From Ustilaginoidea virens (lineage: Eukaryota; Ascomycota; Sordariomycetes; Hypocreales; Clavicipitaceae), in the NCBI RefSeq assembly GCF_000687475.1, contig NC_057318.1:4030001-4094000 (forward strand): a stretch of 64,000 bases of DNA. Direction: 5' to 3'. Position numbers and translations under genes: made by a program. Positions within the stretch are counted from its first letter, which is position 1. Every line of letters starts with the position of its first letter. Under the pieces are notes generated by a model that worked only from the letters and a program-made list of their open reading frames with translations, was not told the origin of the DNA and searched no databases. Below, one piece after another: positions 12,601-24,236 of this stretch.

Positions 12601-13035
12601 CCTTGGGGTGATTGCAAGTCCCGGGGAAAATGCTCCGTTCAACGTCAACCAAAGACCAAAGCAAGGAACAACGACAACAGGCATGGGTGCATGTGGGCAA
12701 GAGGTAGGTTAGGTACCTAGGTAGTTTGGTAGTTTGGTTTTTGCTCTGTAGGCAGATGGAAACCCACTCACAGTAGAATCTACTAGTCTTGAAGAAGAAG
12801 GCCGGGGTGGCAAATGACGTCGTGGGCCTCGGCACATTACTCCGTCTTCTATTCTCCCTCCTTCTCTTTCTTGGGGAAAAGCGAGATTACGTCCCGTCGG
12901 TACCGGACTGCAGTAAGTAGTGGTAGGGCGACGGAGCAACTCTGGCACGCACTCTCCCTCCGCCACTGCCTGCCTGCCTCTTGCTCGGTGTCTGTCTGCT
13001 GTGTTTCCTCTGCCTTGGCCGCCGGGTGTGGTGGC

Positions 13036-13036
13036 G

Positions 13037-13068
<32 letters not shown>

Positions 13069-13070
13069 GG
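13036..13070. repeat. (GTCT)n microsatellite
   Basis: About eight tandem GTCT units in intergenic DNA. Confidence 0.95.
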
Positions 13071-13918
13071 TGTGGTGGTGAGCAGTGGGCGTGGGACACG
13101 AGCACCGACAATTATGCATGTGCTTCCCGCGGTTTTTCCTTGGTCAGCTTCACTTCCTTTTACCTCGTCTCCCAATATCCCAATGGGGCCCGTCATGAAA
13201 TTGGCCTCGAGATCATTTCGACCGGGCCAACGAGAGAGGCCATGCGGCACCACGGAGTCATCTCCGGCGGTTTTCACCCAAGGTTGTTACTGTATCTCTG
13301 GCTGGCTGGCCGGCCGGCCGACATGACCAAGCTGCATAAACGGTTTCAACCCCCTTGCATGCATGCATAGCTCTCTTGTCGGGTTTCGGCGGTTTCGGCG
13401 TCGGCAATCAATTGACGTCTGTGGGACGTGTTTGTCGAGTGGGACCTGGGTGCGCTATGCAGCATCAAACAAAAGTCATGCGACTTGGGCAGCCCACGTG
13501 TCAGCTCGGCTGCAAGACGTTTCAGAAGTACGGATTGCAGAGTCGGTAATGAAGCATAGCAATAGAGCGGCAAGAAGCGGCAATGTCGAATTTTCTCCAG
13601 ATTCCATCCGTATCCACGCTGAGCTGAGCCGAACCGTCGACGTCGAGATGGGCCGCTTGCAGAGGGATGGAGCTGCGAGAAACCAATCAGCAACCGTGCT
13701 CTGTGCCCACCCAGTCCATGCAGTCCATGGGCCGTGGGCTGTGGGTTGTTACCGTTTATTACTCCCAGTTACGGAGCACTCCAGTCCGCATGTACTGGGC
13801 TGTACTGTACATGTCGGCCAGTAGAGTAGCTTGGTATTCTGGGCTTTGCGGAGGGCGCAAGATCGGTGAGGTTGGTTATTGGAAGCGCAGCATCGAAATT
13901 GGCCCCCGGTATGCCCCC

Positions 13919-14065
13919 GATGGATGGATGGTGTTGCCAAAACACGCCCATCGATGTCGGCTGAAGGTGGATGGGTGGATGAATGGTGGATGGATGGATG
14001 TATGGATGGATGGTGGCGTGGATGCACTGCGTAGATGGATAGTGCGTAGATGGGTGCATGGATGG
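13919..14065. repeat. Imperfect (GGAT)n / GGATGGATG repeat
   Basis: Two blocks of GGATGGATG-like units separated by about 45 bases of unrelated sequence. The array is imperfect and not coding. Confidence 0.85.
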
Positions 14066-14893
14066 TGCAGGGACCAACAATAATTTAGCGGGCGGACAGA
14101 AACCAGACAGCATGCACAGGACAAAGGGACAAAGTGTCAGTCAGGGTGGGGCACTGGGGGGGGGAGACGGCGGGACACCTGGAGATGGAGGAGGAAGGGG
14201 TTGCTCATGTACCTTGGCCAACTCCCTCCTCGACCACCTGGGAGCCAGGCCAGGCCAGACTGGACCGTACTGTAGGAGGCTGGGGCTATTACAAGTCTGG
14301 TCAATACCAGAATACCAGACTCAGACTTCTCGTGCGGATTGAACTACTCCCGTACGTGCTGGCAATGGCAAACCCCACCTGGCAGGGCAGGCAAGAGAGC
14401 CGACACTGTAGAACCGTGCCAACGGATCTAGCCCCAAAGTGTCCAGTGCATGTCAGTGGTTTGGAATCTTTGAATGATGGCACCGATGTGCTGCGTCCCC
14501 CCCGGCACCATCCATTCCAGGCCCCTGCTCCTCCAACTAATGCCAGGCTGGGTTAAGTGGTCGGTTAAGTCGTCGACAGGACCAGACTCGTAGGTAACCT
14601 TGGAAGACAAGCAGAAGCTGGACAGGAGGCGCCAGCTCCAGGTACATGCCTCCTACCTTCTACGGCGTAGGCTTGGAGGAGGTAGGTAGGTAGGTACCTA
14701 CCTAGGTAGAGGTAGGTAGAGGCAGGTAGAGGTAGGCAACTGCTTGCAGCGCTGCAGTGCGTGCTGCAGTCAATGTGGTGGTACGTACAGTCTGGCATGT
14801 ACGTGCATGTACTGTCCTTGTCCTGTCTGGTCTCTTTCTGCAAGTGCAAGGCCCATGCCGTGCCCGTGCCACTGGTGCCACTGGTGCCTCTGG

Positions 14894-14987
14894 TGCCTGT
14901 TGTGCCCTGTTGTGCCCTGTTGTGCCCTGTTGTGCCCTGTTGTGCCCTGTTGTGCCCTGTTGTGCCCTGTTGTGCCCTGTTGTGCCC
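14894..14987. repeat. 10-bp minisatellite (TGTGCCCTGT)x8
   Basis: Eight identical copies fill 14901-14980, with partial copies at both sides. The lack of divergence suggests recent expansion. Confidence 0.97.
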
Positions 14988-15790
14988 ATTTTCCCATGTC
15001 CCTTGTTCCATCTGAACCAGCCAATCTCGCTCGTTCCCTGTCTAGCGGGCCTGCCCCCCCCCTCTCTCTTCACTCTTTCCTCTCGCTCAAACTTGATCGA
15101 TTTCTTTCTTCCGTCTCTGCGACTTCACCCGTCTGGTGGCTCGCCCCTCTGCGCTCTTCGCACAAACCGCCGTCATCATCTTGGTGCAATTCCAGCAGCG
15201 CTTCTCTTTCGAGATAGGGTGCTGGTTTTGGCCGTCCACTCTTTTTTCTCGTCTTGATTTTTTTTTCTTTGCCTCGCCTTGGCGTTTGCACTTGGTTTTC
15301 AGCGCTTTGCATTGGCATTTTCCTCATCATCAGGTCCGTCCATCAAGCTAGCTGTCAATGCCTTCACCAGTTTTCATCCACCGTCCATCACCGATGCAAC
15401 TGATTGATTGTACTACTGATGACTCAATCCATGTCTTCTTGACATGTCTCTCCCTTTTCCTCCTTCCAGAAAGGGAAAAGAAAGAAATTCAAAAAAAAAA
15501 AAAAAGCCAACCATCTATTTGGCCTTCACTCGTCATGGGACAGGTATGCTAATGCAATATGATGCCCTCTAGATCTTAGCAGAAAATCAGCAGCATTCTG
15601 TATCATCGACCCAGGTCGCCGTCGATTGCTCTTTCCCGGCCTGTCACTGGCCTTCTCAACGCCACCTATCCTACAAGATCGAGGACGCCCGTCGTGGCTC
15701 CGACCGAAGGAACGTGTCCCTCCTATGAATACCTCGAAATCTTGAGAGTTGCCCATCCAGTCTTTTGCCGCAGCGCGGCTAGGAGAAAAG

Positions 15791-18739
15791 ATGGCAACTA
15801 CTCAGGGCTTCGGTTGTGCAGCCGACCGCGCAGCGCCACGATTGCCAGGCCATTCTATCGACCATTCATTGAATTACTCGCTCGATAGAAACCGTGCCGT
15901 GTCGGATATGCTGGACCAGAGTGCTTCATCTGGAAGTGAACCGCGGCGTCCCAACCCGTCGTTTGTCTTTCCCGCACACGCAGCAGCTCCTTCGACGTAT
16001 AACGGAATACCACGCAGACGCCCATTGTCTATGGTGGATGTGCACTGCCCGCCCTCTGACACGGCGACTGTGCCACCGTCGGAAAGATCGCACGGACCAG
16101 CAGCGCTTCCGCAATTCTCTTTCAACCCCGGAGCATCAATCCCAGCAGATCCAGAGTCAATTGCCACACTCAGCCCTCCAATCACGCCAAACTCGCCGCG
16201 GTTGGTGCCCTCGCCGGCGCGACCAGCCGGTCACGGACATCGTCGAGGGGGGAGTGAATTCGTCGGTGGCAGCATGCGCGAGGGCAACTTCATTGCTGTC
16301 ATGAGCACAAGCCCAACCAAGTCTGAAGGCGGCTTTGCTTCTCCCGGACTTCAGCCACCTCGAAGGACTCATCGACGGGGTGTGTCTGGCGCCATATCAA
16401 CCAACGATCTACCCTACCTGCACTCACAACCCGACTTTTTGATGCCCAGAGGAAACAGCGCCCCAAACAGCCCCGTTTCCTTCCATGTCAAGGAAGTCGC
16501 ACCGATACCACTTGATGATCAACCTCCTGCGCTACCAGAGCCCGCCAGGCCTGTACCAAAGCAAAGCATTGCCGACACAGTCGACAAAGCCTCCGCCAAC
16601 GATTTTTCAGTACCTGTGCCGGCGTCTCCGCTCCAGTTTGAGCAAATTCCGAGACTGTCGAGAAACGGCCGAGCACGAGTCGGATTCTCCGACACTCTAG
16701 AGTTCATTCCGAGGCCTCTCTCCCTGGTTTCCAGCGACACATCAAGCACCGTGACAGCTCTTCCTGGCCATTCTGTCTCGGGTAGCATATCGTCCATAAT
16801 ATCTGCTCCCTCCCCCCTCGACCGCGATAGTCCCGCCTTGCTCACCCGCAGCTCAACGCTTGAAAATTACGAGTCTCGGCCAAGCACTGCTGGAGCGATC
16901 TTGGAGGGATTCGCGTCTTCCAAACCTGCCGATGGCGGAGCTAGATCGCCTAGGCGACGCAATTCGATCCCGTTGCTTTTTGATGTCGCCCAGACAGAAG
17001 CCAATAATAGCCTGACGACCCCGAGTCCGGTAAAAACATGCAACAAGAGATGGTCATTCTTCGGCTTGGATCCGTTTGTCAATTCCGCACCTTTTGCGAA
17101 GCATCGGTCCTGCAATTCCAGCTCTTCGGATTCCCTGACAAAAGCAGTCTCCAAGGCTTCTTCTTCCGATGCCGACTCGGATTCGTCCGACGACGAGGCG
17201 ACTGGCGAAGACGCATCTGGCAGCAGCAAAAAGGAGTGCAAAAAGACGAGGAAGAAGAATCGCGTCAAAGGCTGGGCAGGCTCCATTCTCCCCCTCCGGA
17301 GCAGCAGGAAGCGTTCCAAGATGCACGCGGTCCGGCCGCCGACCCCTCCCGCATCAGTCGGTCCAGCGGACCCGGAAGAGCAGGAGAAGAAGGAGACTGA
17401 CGTTTGTGGAAGCGAGGCATTGCTGCATACCCCCACCGTCATCATCACCGAATCGCGAACCGTTGCGAAAGATGATGGCTTGAAACGACGGGCTGAAGAG
17501 GACGGTGCGTACCCCATGATTGACTTGGATGCAGCTCTCGGCCCCTTCAACACGCCGTTGCCTCAAAACCCGGAGTGGGATGCCGCACAGCGAGCGGCCG
17601 GAAATGCCGGCAGGCGACGTTTGCACAGCGCGCAGGGGATGAAGGGTTTTAGCGGACCTGGTATGCATTATCATCGCAGAGCAGAATCCGCGCCCGATCT
17701 CCCTCCTTTTGATCTCGGACATGCGGGGGGGATTCATCGTTTTGGGAGCAGCTCGACAATGGCAGATGTATTCGAAGAGGATGAGGAAGATGACGATGAC
17801 GACGAGGCGAATGATTCGGAGCACCATGATGTCGAAAACGTCGATGCCGACGGTTCCGAGCCGGAGCGAAGCGGCAACCCCGATGGAGAGGCCACACCAC
17901 CGGCCATGGCAATCTCGGTCTCGGATGCTTCAGCAGACGCCGCAAATGAATCGTCAACAAGACACGAAGCTCGCCAAGCAGGCTGCGGGACTCGCAGCAA
18001 GGATCTCTCGGCTGCTGTCCATGCGGCGGCGCATGCTGAGCGATCCGAATCGTCCCTCAAGGATGGGGTGGCTGCTGAGGAATCCTCATCCACCATGTTC
18101 TGCCCCGCATCATCCCTTTTGTCTTGGTTGCCCGCGGATGCACAAGACTCTGCCTCGTCTTCGCCAAGACTGACCCCAGGCTATCGGGAGCTCTCTACCG
18201 AGAGCGGTCAAGTGACGGCAATGAACAACGCTGTTGCTATGCCTGCCAGTCCTTACTCGACAAGCCACGCATCGTCGTATCCTTCGCCGCGCTCGCCCAT
18301 GTCCATCGACGCGCAGCGAATCTCCACGGCACCGTCGTCGGTTGCCGACGGGAGCAGCTTCCATTCGCTGCTAATGGGCGAGCCTGGGCCAGAGGTGCGC
18401 ATTTCGGCCGACTATGACATGCCGTCCCTGACGTCGAGTACGACGACAATAACTCGCGAGAGCACATTCATACCCATGGCGCGCATGTCTCAGCCAAGTC
18501 TTGGCCAGCAGCGTCCTGTTTCCGTATCTTCGGCCGCCTTTGGGCATAGACGAGCAAGCTTGGTGTCATTGAGCCGATTGATAAGCACGTCTCACGGCGA
18601 GAGGAGCAAGTTGTCGGTGGAAGCTACTCTGGACAACGATGCAGAAGCGAAACAGGGGCGATGGAAAAGCAGCAAATCAAAGCGACTGAGTCGCATAATG
18701 CAATTCTGGAAGCCCAGCAAAGGGAGCAGTCCACCGTGA
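15791..18739 (+). CDS. Long Ser/Pro-rich, mostly disordered fungal protein
   Basis: A single open frame of 982 codons starts at an ATG with A at -3 (MATTQGFGCAAD). It resembles proteins usually deposited in Sordariomycetes as 'cell wall proline rich protein', but no signal peptide is visible, so a wall location is doubtful. Composition is Ser/Pro/Ala-rich throughout. Recognisable islands are a basic block near residues 490-520 (KKTRKKNRVKGWAGSILPLR), a short conserved-looking block near 625-650 (KGFSGPGMHYHRRAESAPDL), an acidic run shortly after (EEDEEDDDDDEAND) and a basic C-terminus (KSSKSKRLSRIMQFWKP). RRAESAP and similar Ser sites look like kinase targets. A regulatory or scaffold role is a guess. 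The frame is uninterrupted and no intron is needed. Confidence 0.8.
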   Translation: MATTQGFGCAADRAAPRLPGHSIDHSLNYSLDRNRAVSDMLDQSASSGSEPRRPNPSFVFPAHAAAPSTYNGIPRRRPLSMVDVHCPPSDTATVPPSERSHGPAALPQFSFNPGASIPADPESIATLSPPITPNSPRLVPSPARPAGHGHRRGGSEFVGGSMREGNFIAVMSTSPTKSEGGFASPGLQPPRRTHRRGVSGAISTNDLPYLHSQPDFLMPRGNSAPNSPVSFHVKEVAPIPLDDQPPALPEPARPVPKQSIADTVDKASANDFSVPVPASPLQFEQIPRLSRNGRARVGFSDTLEFIPRPLSLVSSDTSSTVTALPGHSVSGSISSIISAPSPLDRDSPALLTRSSTLENYESRPSTAGAILEGFASSKPADGGARSPRRRNSIPLLFDVAQTEANNSLTTPSPVKTCNKRWSFFGLDPFVNSAPFAKHRSCNSSSSDSLTKAVSKASSSDADSDSSDDEATGEDASGSSKKECKKTRKKNRVKGWAGSILPLRSSRKRSKMHAVRPPTPPASVGPADPEEQEKKETDVCGSEALLHTPTVIITESRTVAKDDGLKRRAEEDGAYPMIDLDAALGPFNTPLPQNPEWDAAQRAAGNAGRRRLHSAQGMKGFSGPGMHYHRRAESAPDLPPFDLGHAGGIHRFGSSSTMADVFEEDEEDDDDDEANDSEHHDVENVDADGSEPERSGNPDGEATPPAMAISVSDASADAANESSTRHEARQAGCGTRSKDLSAAVHAAAHAERSESSLKDGVAAEESSSTMFCPASSLLSWLPADAQDSASSSPRLTPGYRELSTESGQVTAMNNAVAMPASPYSTSHASSYPSPRSPMSIDAQRISTAPSSVADGSSFHSLLMGEPGPEVRISADYDMPSLTSSTTTITRESTFIPMARMSQPSLGQQRPVSVSSAAFGHRRASLVSLSRLISTSHGERSKLSVEATLDNDAEAKQGRWKSSKSKRLSRIMQFWKPSKGSSPP

Positions 18740-19900
18740 AGGCCACATCACCCGAAGCCGGTCGAAGGAAATGACGGCCACGCGAAGCAGGCAGATGATG
18801 TCCTGCCTTGCAACCGCGGTGTTCTACGGGAACGGGAAGGGGGACCCAGCCCTCTTCGGATTGCAGCCAGTCTCGTCATGAATGTAAATGAAATCTAGCG
18901 TACCTGCACGCCTTTGGTTGTCCTTTACTCTTTATTCTTTTTCTCCTTTTTCCTGTGCTAGAACGTCTATTTATCTTTTACGTCTGACAGAGTTTTCCCG
19001 TGGACGCCTAGACGCTTGCAACGGCGATGACACTGCCTGATGCGGAATTGCCGCAGTGGAGAGGAGACGCCTCACAGAAGCCGGTGATGTGTTATTGTGC
19101 CTCCTTTGGCAGAAGAGCATGGTAGACATTTGGCAAATGGGCCAAGAGAGGAGGAGAGAGAGAGAGGAGAGGAGTTTGGCGAGCCCCCCTCGCTCGGCAT
19201 CGAGGTTTTTATGACATCGATGATGTTTTGCATGAGCATTAGCTATTTCGAGCATGGTCACACAGCATGTCTTGTTCTGTGTCTTTTGCAGTTTTTGCCA
19301 TTTTTCTTTTTTTTGCCATGTATAGCATGTCCAGGAGGACAGCGGGTTGGCGGCAGGTGCGCGAGCTGGAGCCGGAGTCAGTCAGCACGCGGCTCGACGA
19401 CGAGGAGACGGTGCGCTTCGGCTCGGCCGCAAAAGAGGCGGTTTGTTCCAGGGTTGTTTGGCTTTAGGTTTGTGGTGTCGGAGGGCGCTTGCATGGGACG
19501 ACGGCATGGAAGATGCGGGACAGGCAGGTTCAATCAGGCTCAATCGGGTTTCAATAGAATGGGTGTTTTCGGAGGGCCGGGGCGTGCGTGACTCGTGTGA
19601 CTCGTAAGTGTATGCATGAGCTTCGGTTGCCAGATTGCAAGGCAAGGCTCGGTTTGTATTCTGTAGGGAGAGTGCTGGGTGTAGATGGGGACGGAATGTC
19701 GACGTCGACGATGCAGGGTCCAGAGCAGGGTCCGGAGCAGAGCCCAGACTCGACAAACGACTGACGACTGACGACCGACTGCAGTTGTTCATACTTTTTC
19801 TCCCACTATTTGGGTAGGAATAGCTCTAATCCTTGAATACCTAAATGCACAGGGCATTCTAATCCTCCCATTACACAAGATATTCTTAGTAATGTCAGTC
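18740..19900. other. Spacer leading into the AT-rich island
   Basis: This holds the 3' UTR of the Ser/Pro-rich gene (T-rich stretch near 18920-18970) and GC-rich DNA with (GAGA)-like purine runs near 19145-19175. The plus-strand frames here are low-complexity and have no supported product. Confidence 0.55.
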
Positions 19901-20171
19901 CAATGTCAACATTGCGACTACAACCTGATGTTAGCGTGGGCGCGACATGTTGTGCAGCGCAGTGTGGCCAGCTGCTCCTCACGGTGCCTGGGTTTCCTGG
20001 CACGGTCTCTTCTGTAGGTCGACCACCTCCTTTCGGAGCGGACGGGCATCATCCAAGGCCGTTCTGGTCTCTGAGCTCTCCGCCTCCAGGGCCTTCGGGC
20101 GTCGTGCGATTGCTGGTTGTCCCGACGCGTTCCGCCCATGCTCCCTCTTCTCACCTACCGCCGGCGCGCCC

Positions 20172-20590
20172 TCAACGGCAGCGCTGGCCCCCTATGCGAC
20201 AGGAGCGACTGCCCCATATACATGAGTTGGGCTTGGAAATAGGGCAAAGCCGCAGCCGGATTGACTCCTGGCGCTGGTCGTACAAACTGCCCACAAGTTC
20301 ACAGTGAAGCAGGAATACCGCTAGGTCTTTGCTAACCTTCTTATCGCCCTCGTCATTGGCATATAGTGTCTGCATAGCCAGGGGGGTTAATACTAGATTG
20401 CTGGCAATAGTCAGCAGGGCGTAGTACTTCTCGTAAGAGTAGAGCTTACGAAGGCTAGTAAGGATAGTTGCCTGCCTTGCAGGCAGCGCAGCGTAGAGAG
20501 CGACTAGTGCTCTTTCAATACTGTAGAGCCTATGCCCTCTTTTGCCCGCAGCTGTTGCCTCAACGAGCCCCTTATAGGGGATTGCCTAGC
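20172..20590 (-). pseudogene. Open but start-less frame of unknown origin, probably gene or element relic
   Basis: A 139-codon minus-strand frame is open from a stop just above 20590 down to 20172, with its first ATG only at 20375. It reads like genuine protein in the middle (LYSYEKYYALLTIASNLVLT, then MQTLYANDEGDKKVSKDLAV). Beyond its end, at 20150-19918, two other minus frames carry a coiled-coil-like tail (LEAESSETRTALDD, then EEQLATLRCTTCR), as if one longer gene had been frameshifted. I do not recognise the family. It lies in the decayed island, so a transposon-linked or dispersed gene relic is likely. Confidence 0.4.
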
Positions 20591-21091
20591 AAGTGCCTGG
20601 CGTAGGCAGTATGTGCTATAATATCTTAGTTAGCATTGAACACTGTATATTCTTACTCAGGAAACCTTAGCTAAGCCTCTTCCGCATTTACAGACAATGC
20701 CCGGGCCAATGGCTAGCATCCCGACCGTCGCAAAGGCGGGAGGCGCTCATGCTTGTTCTTTGGCGGCGGGGGCTGCGAGTCCTGCCGCATCAGATCGCCC
20801 GTCGAGTCACGGCCCGGCGAGGGGCAATCATTGAGAGCTTCGTCTACACCAGGGCGATGCTCATCGTTGGGCGATAGGCCCATGGCAGCGGCGGTCTCTC
20901 TCTGGTGGTCGGCTACCAGAATGTCTTTGAAGTATCCTGACTCTTTCGAATTTAGTTGTTCCGACAGGAAGAACACTCCGAATAATGAGGGCGGGACGGA
21001 GTGGAGTTGTGATGTCGGGAACTTCGGTCAAGAAAGGCTTTGTGGGCCTTTAGGCGTTCATCCTCTTTGCATTCCGCGATAGGGACGAGCC

Positions 21092-21954
21092 CTATGTAAT
21101 TTTAGCGAGGACCGCCCGAAGCAAGTCGATCGGCCGGGTTGGGGGGTCAATGAGTCGAGTGGAAAGGTCAACGAGATCAAGGATATGCAGTTGAAAGGAT
21201 GAGGAAGCAATGACGATGTCGTCACAGTAAGCATCTGCGATGGATCCTCGTAGAGTGCTGTCCATTCTACGCTGAACGTAAGAATTGAACCCCTTGTAGC
21301 CCAGGATAGGAGCGTGAAATGTATATTGGCTGTCGTGTGTGACGACAGTGAATGCCCATCTGGAATCAGGGTGTATTAGCCATTGATAGTAAAAACTCAT
21401 TGCGGCGACGACGGTAATATGAGTTGCGTTGGCCAGCTTCGCCATGATGCCTTCTTGTTTCAACATAGGATAGGCATCAGCATGGTCATCGAGTTGAGTC
21501 CTCTGATATCGCCAACGACCATACGTCCTCTTCTCCTCTTCTCATCGATCTTCTTAGTGAGTATGTTAGTAGACGGAATGCCTAATTTGCCGTCAAATTT
21601 GAGTTTATAACAACTCCGAATAATGGGAGCGGGACGGAATGGAGTTGCCAAGGCGGGGAGCCACGCCAAACTTGGCTACCTATAGCTTCTCCTGCTAAAA
21701 AAGAAAAAGGCCGCGATATATATATATATATATATCTCGCGGGGTTGCTAATAACTAATGAGCCTGGCAAAACAGGTGGGTCGCGAGATCCATACCTTGG
21801 TCTGTTTAATGGTGCCAATGGGCTTGAACGCGCGGCCGTGGACTCCCCTCGCTCTTGTTTTCCTGCCTTCCGTGGCCGGTCCGGTGCGGGCGGGCGCTAG
21901 GATCCATAGCCTCGTCTTCTCAACAAGTGTCGTTGAGCTTGAACCGGCGACCAT
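21092..21954 (-). mobile_element. Broken Gypsy (Ty3)-type retrotransposon pol fragment
   Basis: On the minus strand, reading right to left, 21954-21770 has a short frame that could be the protease region (weak), and 21669-21092 has clear reverse-transcriptase blocks split over two frames. The second frame contains the RT motifs HPDSRWAFTVVTH, APILGYKGFNSYVQRRMDS and the catalytic block, which reads AYCDDIVIAS where the family usually has YxDD. The first contains GRMVVGDIRGLNS. The frame change lies near 21466-21490. RNase H and integrase are not seen. No LTRs, primer-binding site or target duplication were identified. The copy is dead. Confidence 0.8.
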
Positions 21955-23234
21955 GGTCGGAGTTTGCTTTATCGAAGCTCTGCATGAGGGGGGTACAAGA
22001 GCGTGAGAGTCTCAGCCTTGTATCGGCTGAAAATATATACTGAGGCCCCTCGCCCTCATAACCGCTACTGTATCAGAGGGGTACTGGGCATCCATCAACA
22101 TTTGCAGCCATTGTAGAATGGCGAGCAATTCCTCTTAATTACCAGCCAAAAAAGGCAAGTACTACCGTCCGAAGCATTAGCGAAAGAATGGCGAAACAGG
22201 ATCGATATACTCACGGGTTGGCGGACTGCATTTCCGCCAGATAGATGGAGAATAGCCGAAGATCGAATAACTTGTGTGGAGTGTTTAAAAGCAATATGAC
22301 ATTTTTTAGCTGACCATATGCGGCGCTTCGCCTCACCAAGGTAGCGATGACTATATCTGTCCTCACTGCTGAGCGGTTCAGGCAGAGGATATACGTGGTA
22401 GTGTTGCTAAGAGATGATATGGCATGCTTGCATGCCTGGCCCGATTGCTAGGTTGGCATACTATCCGCGCCCTTTGCTGCTAATAGGGCACCTATTACTC
22501 TCGATAAGACATAAAGTGCGCAAGTTTGTCATAATCTGCGTGCGGTTTTAGCCGATATACGGGTCCTAGACGAGCATATGCGTTCATGTACAATATCGTC
22601 AAATAGGCATTGCCAAAAGTGTACGTGATTGAGTTCGATTTTCTCTTTTAAACTGGTGAGTTCGTTTTGAAAGAGGCAATTTCTGCCGGGGTTTTATCCC
22701 CTGCAAAAGTCGGAGTTCTTGTCGACGGCTCTGGGGCTCTACTGCGGATTTAGAGCAGGTGCGCTCTACCAATAGCTGCTAAGCTTCTAGCTATCGATCT
22801 GTTAGTAGCCCTGAATTTATCGACAAACCGTGTTGGGAGGATTTCCACATGACTAGGTAACGCTGCTGTGAGGATGCCCCTAGTATGCGGTTGCGGATGT
22901 TGATATATCCGCTGTTATAGAAGGCGATTCATACGCTCTTGATGCGGTCTTTGCAGCAGCGTGTCACTCCAGATTCAGACGTGGATTTTTCTGACTTTTC
23001 AGTCACATATTCGACGATTTGGTTGACGGTATCCCTCCAGAGCCCATAGATTAATGCAGAGGGGATAACGAGATAGTAGTGTTATTATTAGGCGAGCTTT
23101 CCATATTATCTTTCGTCGAAGTTATAGATCCTAAAGCGGAACGCTTTGACGGCGTCAATGATCCTCGGGCTTACTTTGTTTCACGATATGGTAGTTAGGC
23201 AAAGTTTAGATCTATCGATTCCTTGTCCTGCCGC

Positions 23235-23515
23235 GCAATTCATCTGTGAAGACAAGGGACTTGGCCCCGGGCTAGAATTACGCGTAACTGGCTGTACCGG
23301 TGCTATTCCGTGAAATCGTCAGTCATGTTGAGCCATATAAGAATGGGATGAAGCCGGTCACTGGCTATCAGAGGGCTTGCTTGCGATTTTACCTACGAAG
23401 ATGAAAGACTTTGCCCCTAGGCCTGGATTGTGCGCAACTTGATATGCCGGCGCTGTTCCGTAAAATAGTCGGTCATGTTGAGCCATATACAGGGGGCAAG
23501 CAGCCGGCCAATGTG
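23235..23515. repeat. Two diverged ~162-bp tandem copies
   Basis: Bases from about 23235 to 23350 reappear with many substitutions at about 23397 to 23512. Shared anchors include GTCATGTTGAGCCATATA in both copies and the GAAGA...GACTT(G/T)...CCC start. Differences are mostly C/T and G/A, as expected after RIP of a duplication. Confidence 0.75.
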
Positions 23516-24236
23516 CTACTGAAGCGCCTACTTGATGAGGCTGTTGATGGTGATAATGATGCATTATACCAGCCTATACAGCAGCCTGTGCTGCATGCTG
23601 TGAGGCCTGTAGAGCCTTAATAGTGTCTGATTGCCCTGCTTGCTGCCAATAATGCACACGAAGCCCTCAAGACATTAATAGTCCTGAGTTGCGGTAAATG
23701 CATCTTTGATAACATGATATTCACACTTTATTTGAGATAAAGGGATGATGTAAGGCGTCGGAGTCGCTTCTGAGGCTATTGCGTGGTAACAGTCGTGATA
23801 ATGCGTTTGGAGTGCAGGTATGAAGGGACGCGTAAACAGGCAGTAGTGAACTTGAACCTGCAGTAGCGACTAGGCCCAACACGGAAGATGTGCCTTCCAC
23901 ATGTGACGTTCCGTTCCTTCTCTGCAGGGGTCTGTCGTACTTGCCTTGTTTCCAGCCACTCAAATTACGGTCAAGGCAAGTCCGGGATTAACCGAGTACG
24001 GAGCACAAGACGCTGATGGCCTCGAGTCTTCCTCTTGCCTTTTGTCTCTACGAAGCACCGTGACCGTGACCGTGCCCGTGCCCGTGCCCGTGGTCCGTAC
24101 CTGACATTCCGACTTGGACAAAGTCATCGCAAAGGGGCGTCGTTTGAGCCGTCCGTTAACCGTCACTCACGCCACTGCGAAATCGATAATTCCGTCTCGG
24201 GGGAAAAAAGGGGGGGCCGTCAGCGAAGCCACCGAG

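Larger units (their letters stand above)
12031..15790. other. 3.8-kb repeat-rich spacer between divergent genes
   Basis: CGR1 (minus) and the Ser/Pro-rich protein gene (plus) are transcribed away from each other across this spacer. No conserved reading frame was found. A poly-G run on the plus strand (about 12102-12119) is a poly-C run in the sense of CGR1 and sits in its 5' region. The right part (about 15000-15780) is pyrimidine-rich and likely contains the 5' UTR and possibly a 5' UTR intron of the downstream gene (ATGGGACAG followed by a GTATGC donor-like site near 15535-15549). Separate repeat entries follow. Confidence 0.55.
19900..23990. other. AT-rich island of decayed mobile DNA
   Basis: From about 20300 the sequence changes: it is poorer in GC, rich in TA, TAG and TAA, and almost empty of open frames, especially 22045-23355. 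The flanking DNA is GC-rich. It contains fragments of a Gypsy-type polyprotein and other broken frames. The pattern is what repeat-induced point mutation (RIP) does to transposons in Pezizomycotina; RIP is inferred from the look of the sequence, not from computed indices. The edges are approximate. Confidence 0.75.

Noticed and set aside
22720..22800. tRNA-like A box (TAGCTATTGGTAGAGCGC, minus strand) in the decayed island
   Set aside because: Stems do not pair and the B box is not convincing. At best a RIP-damaged tRNA or SINE relic.
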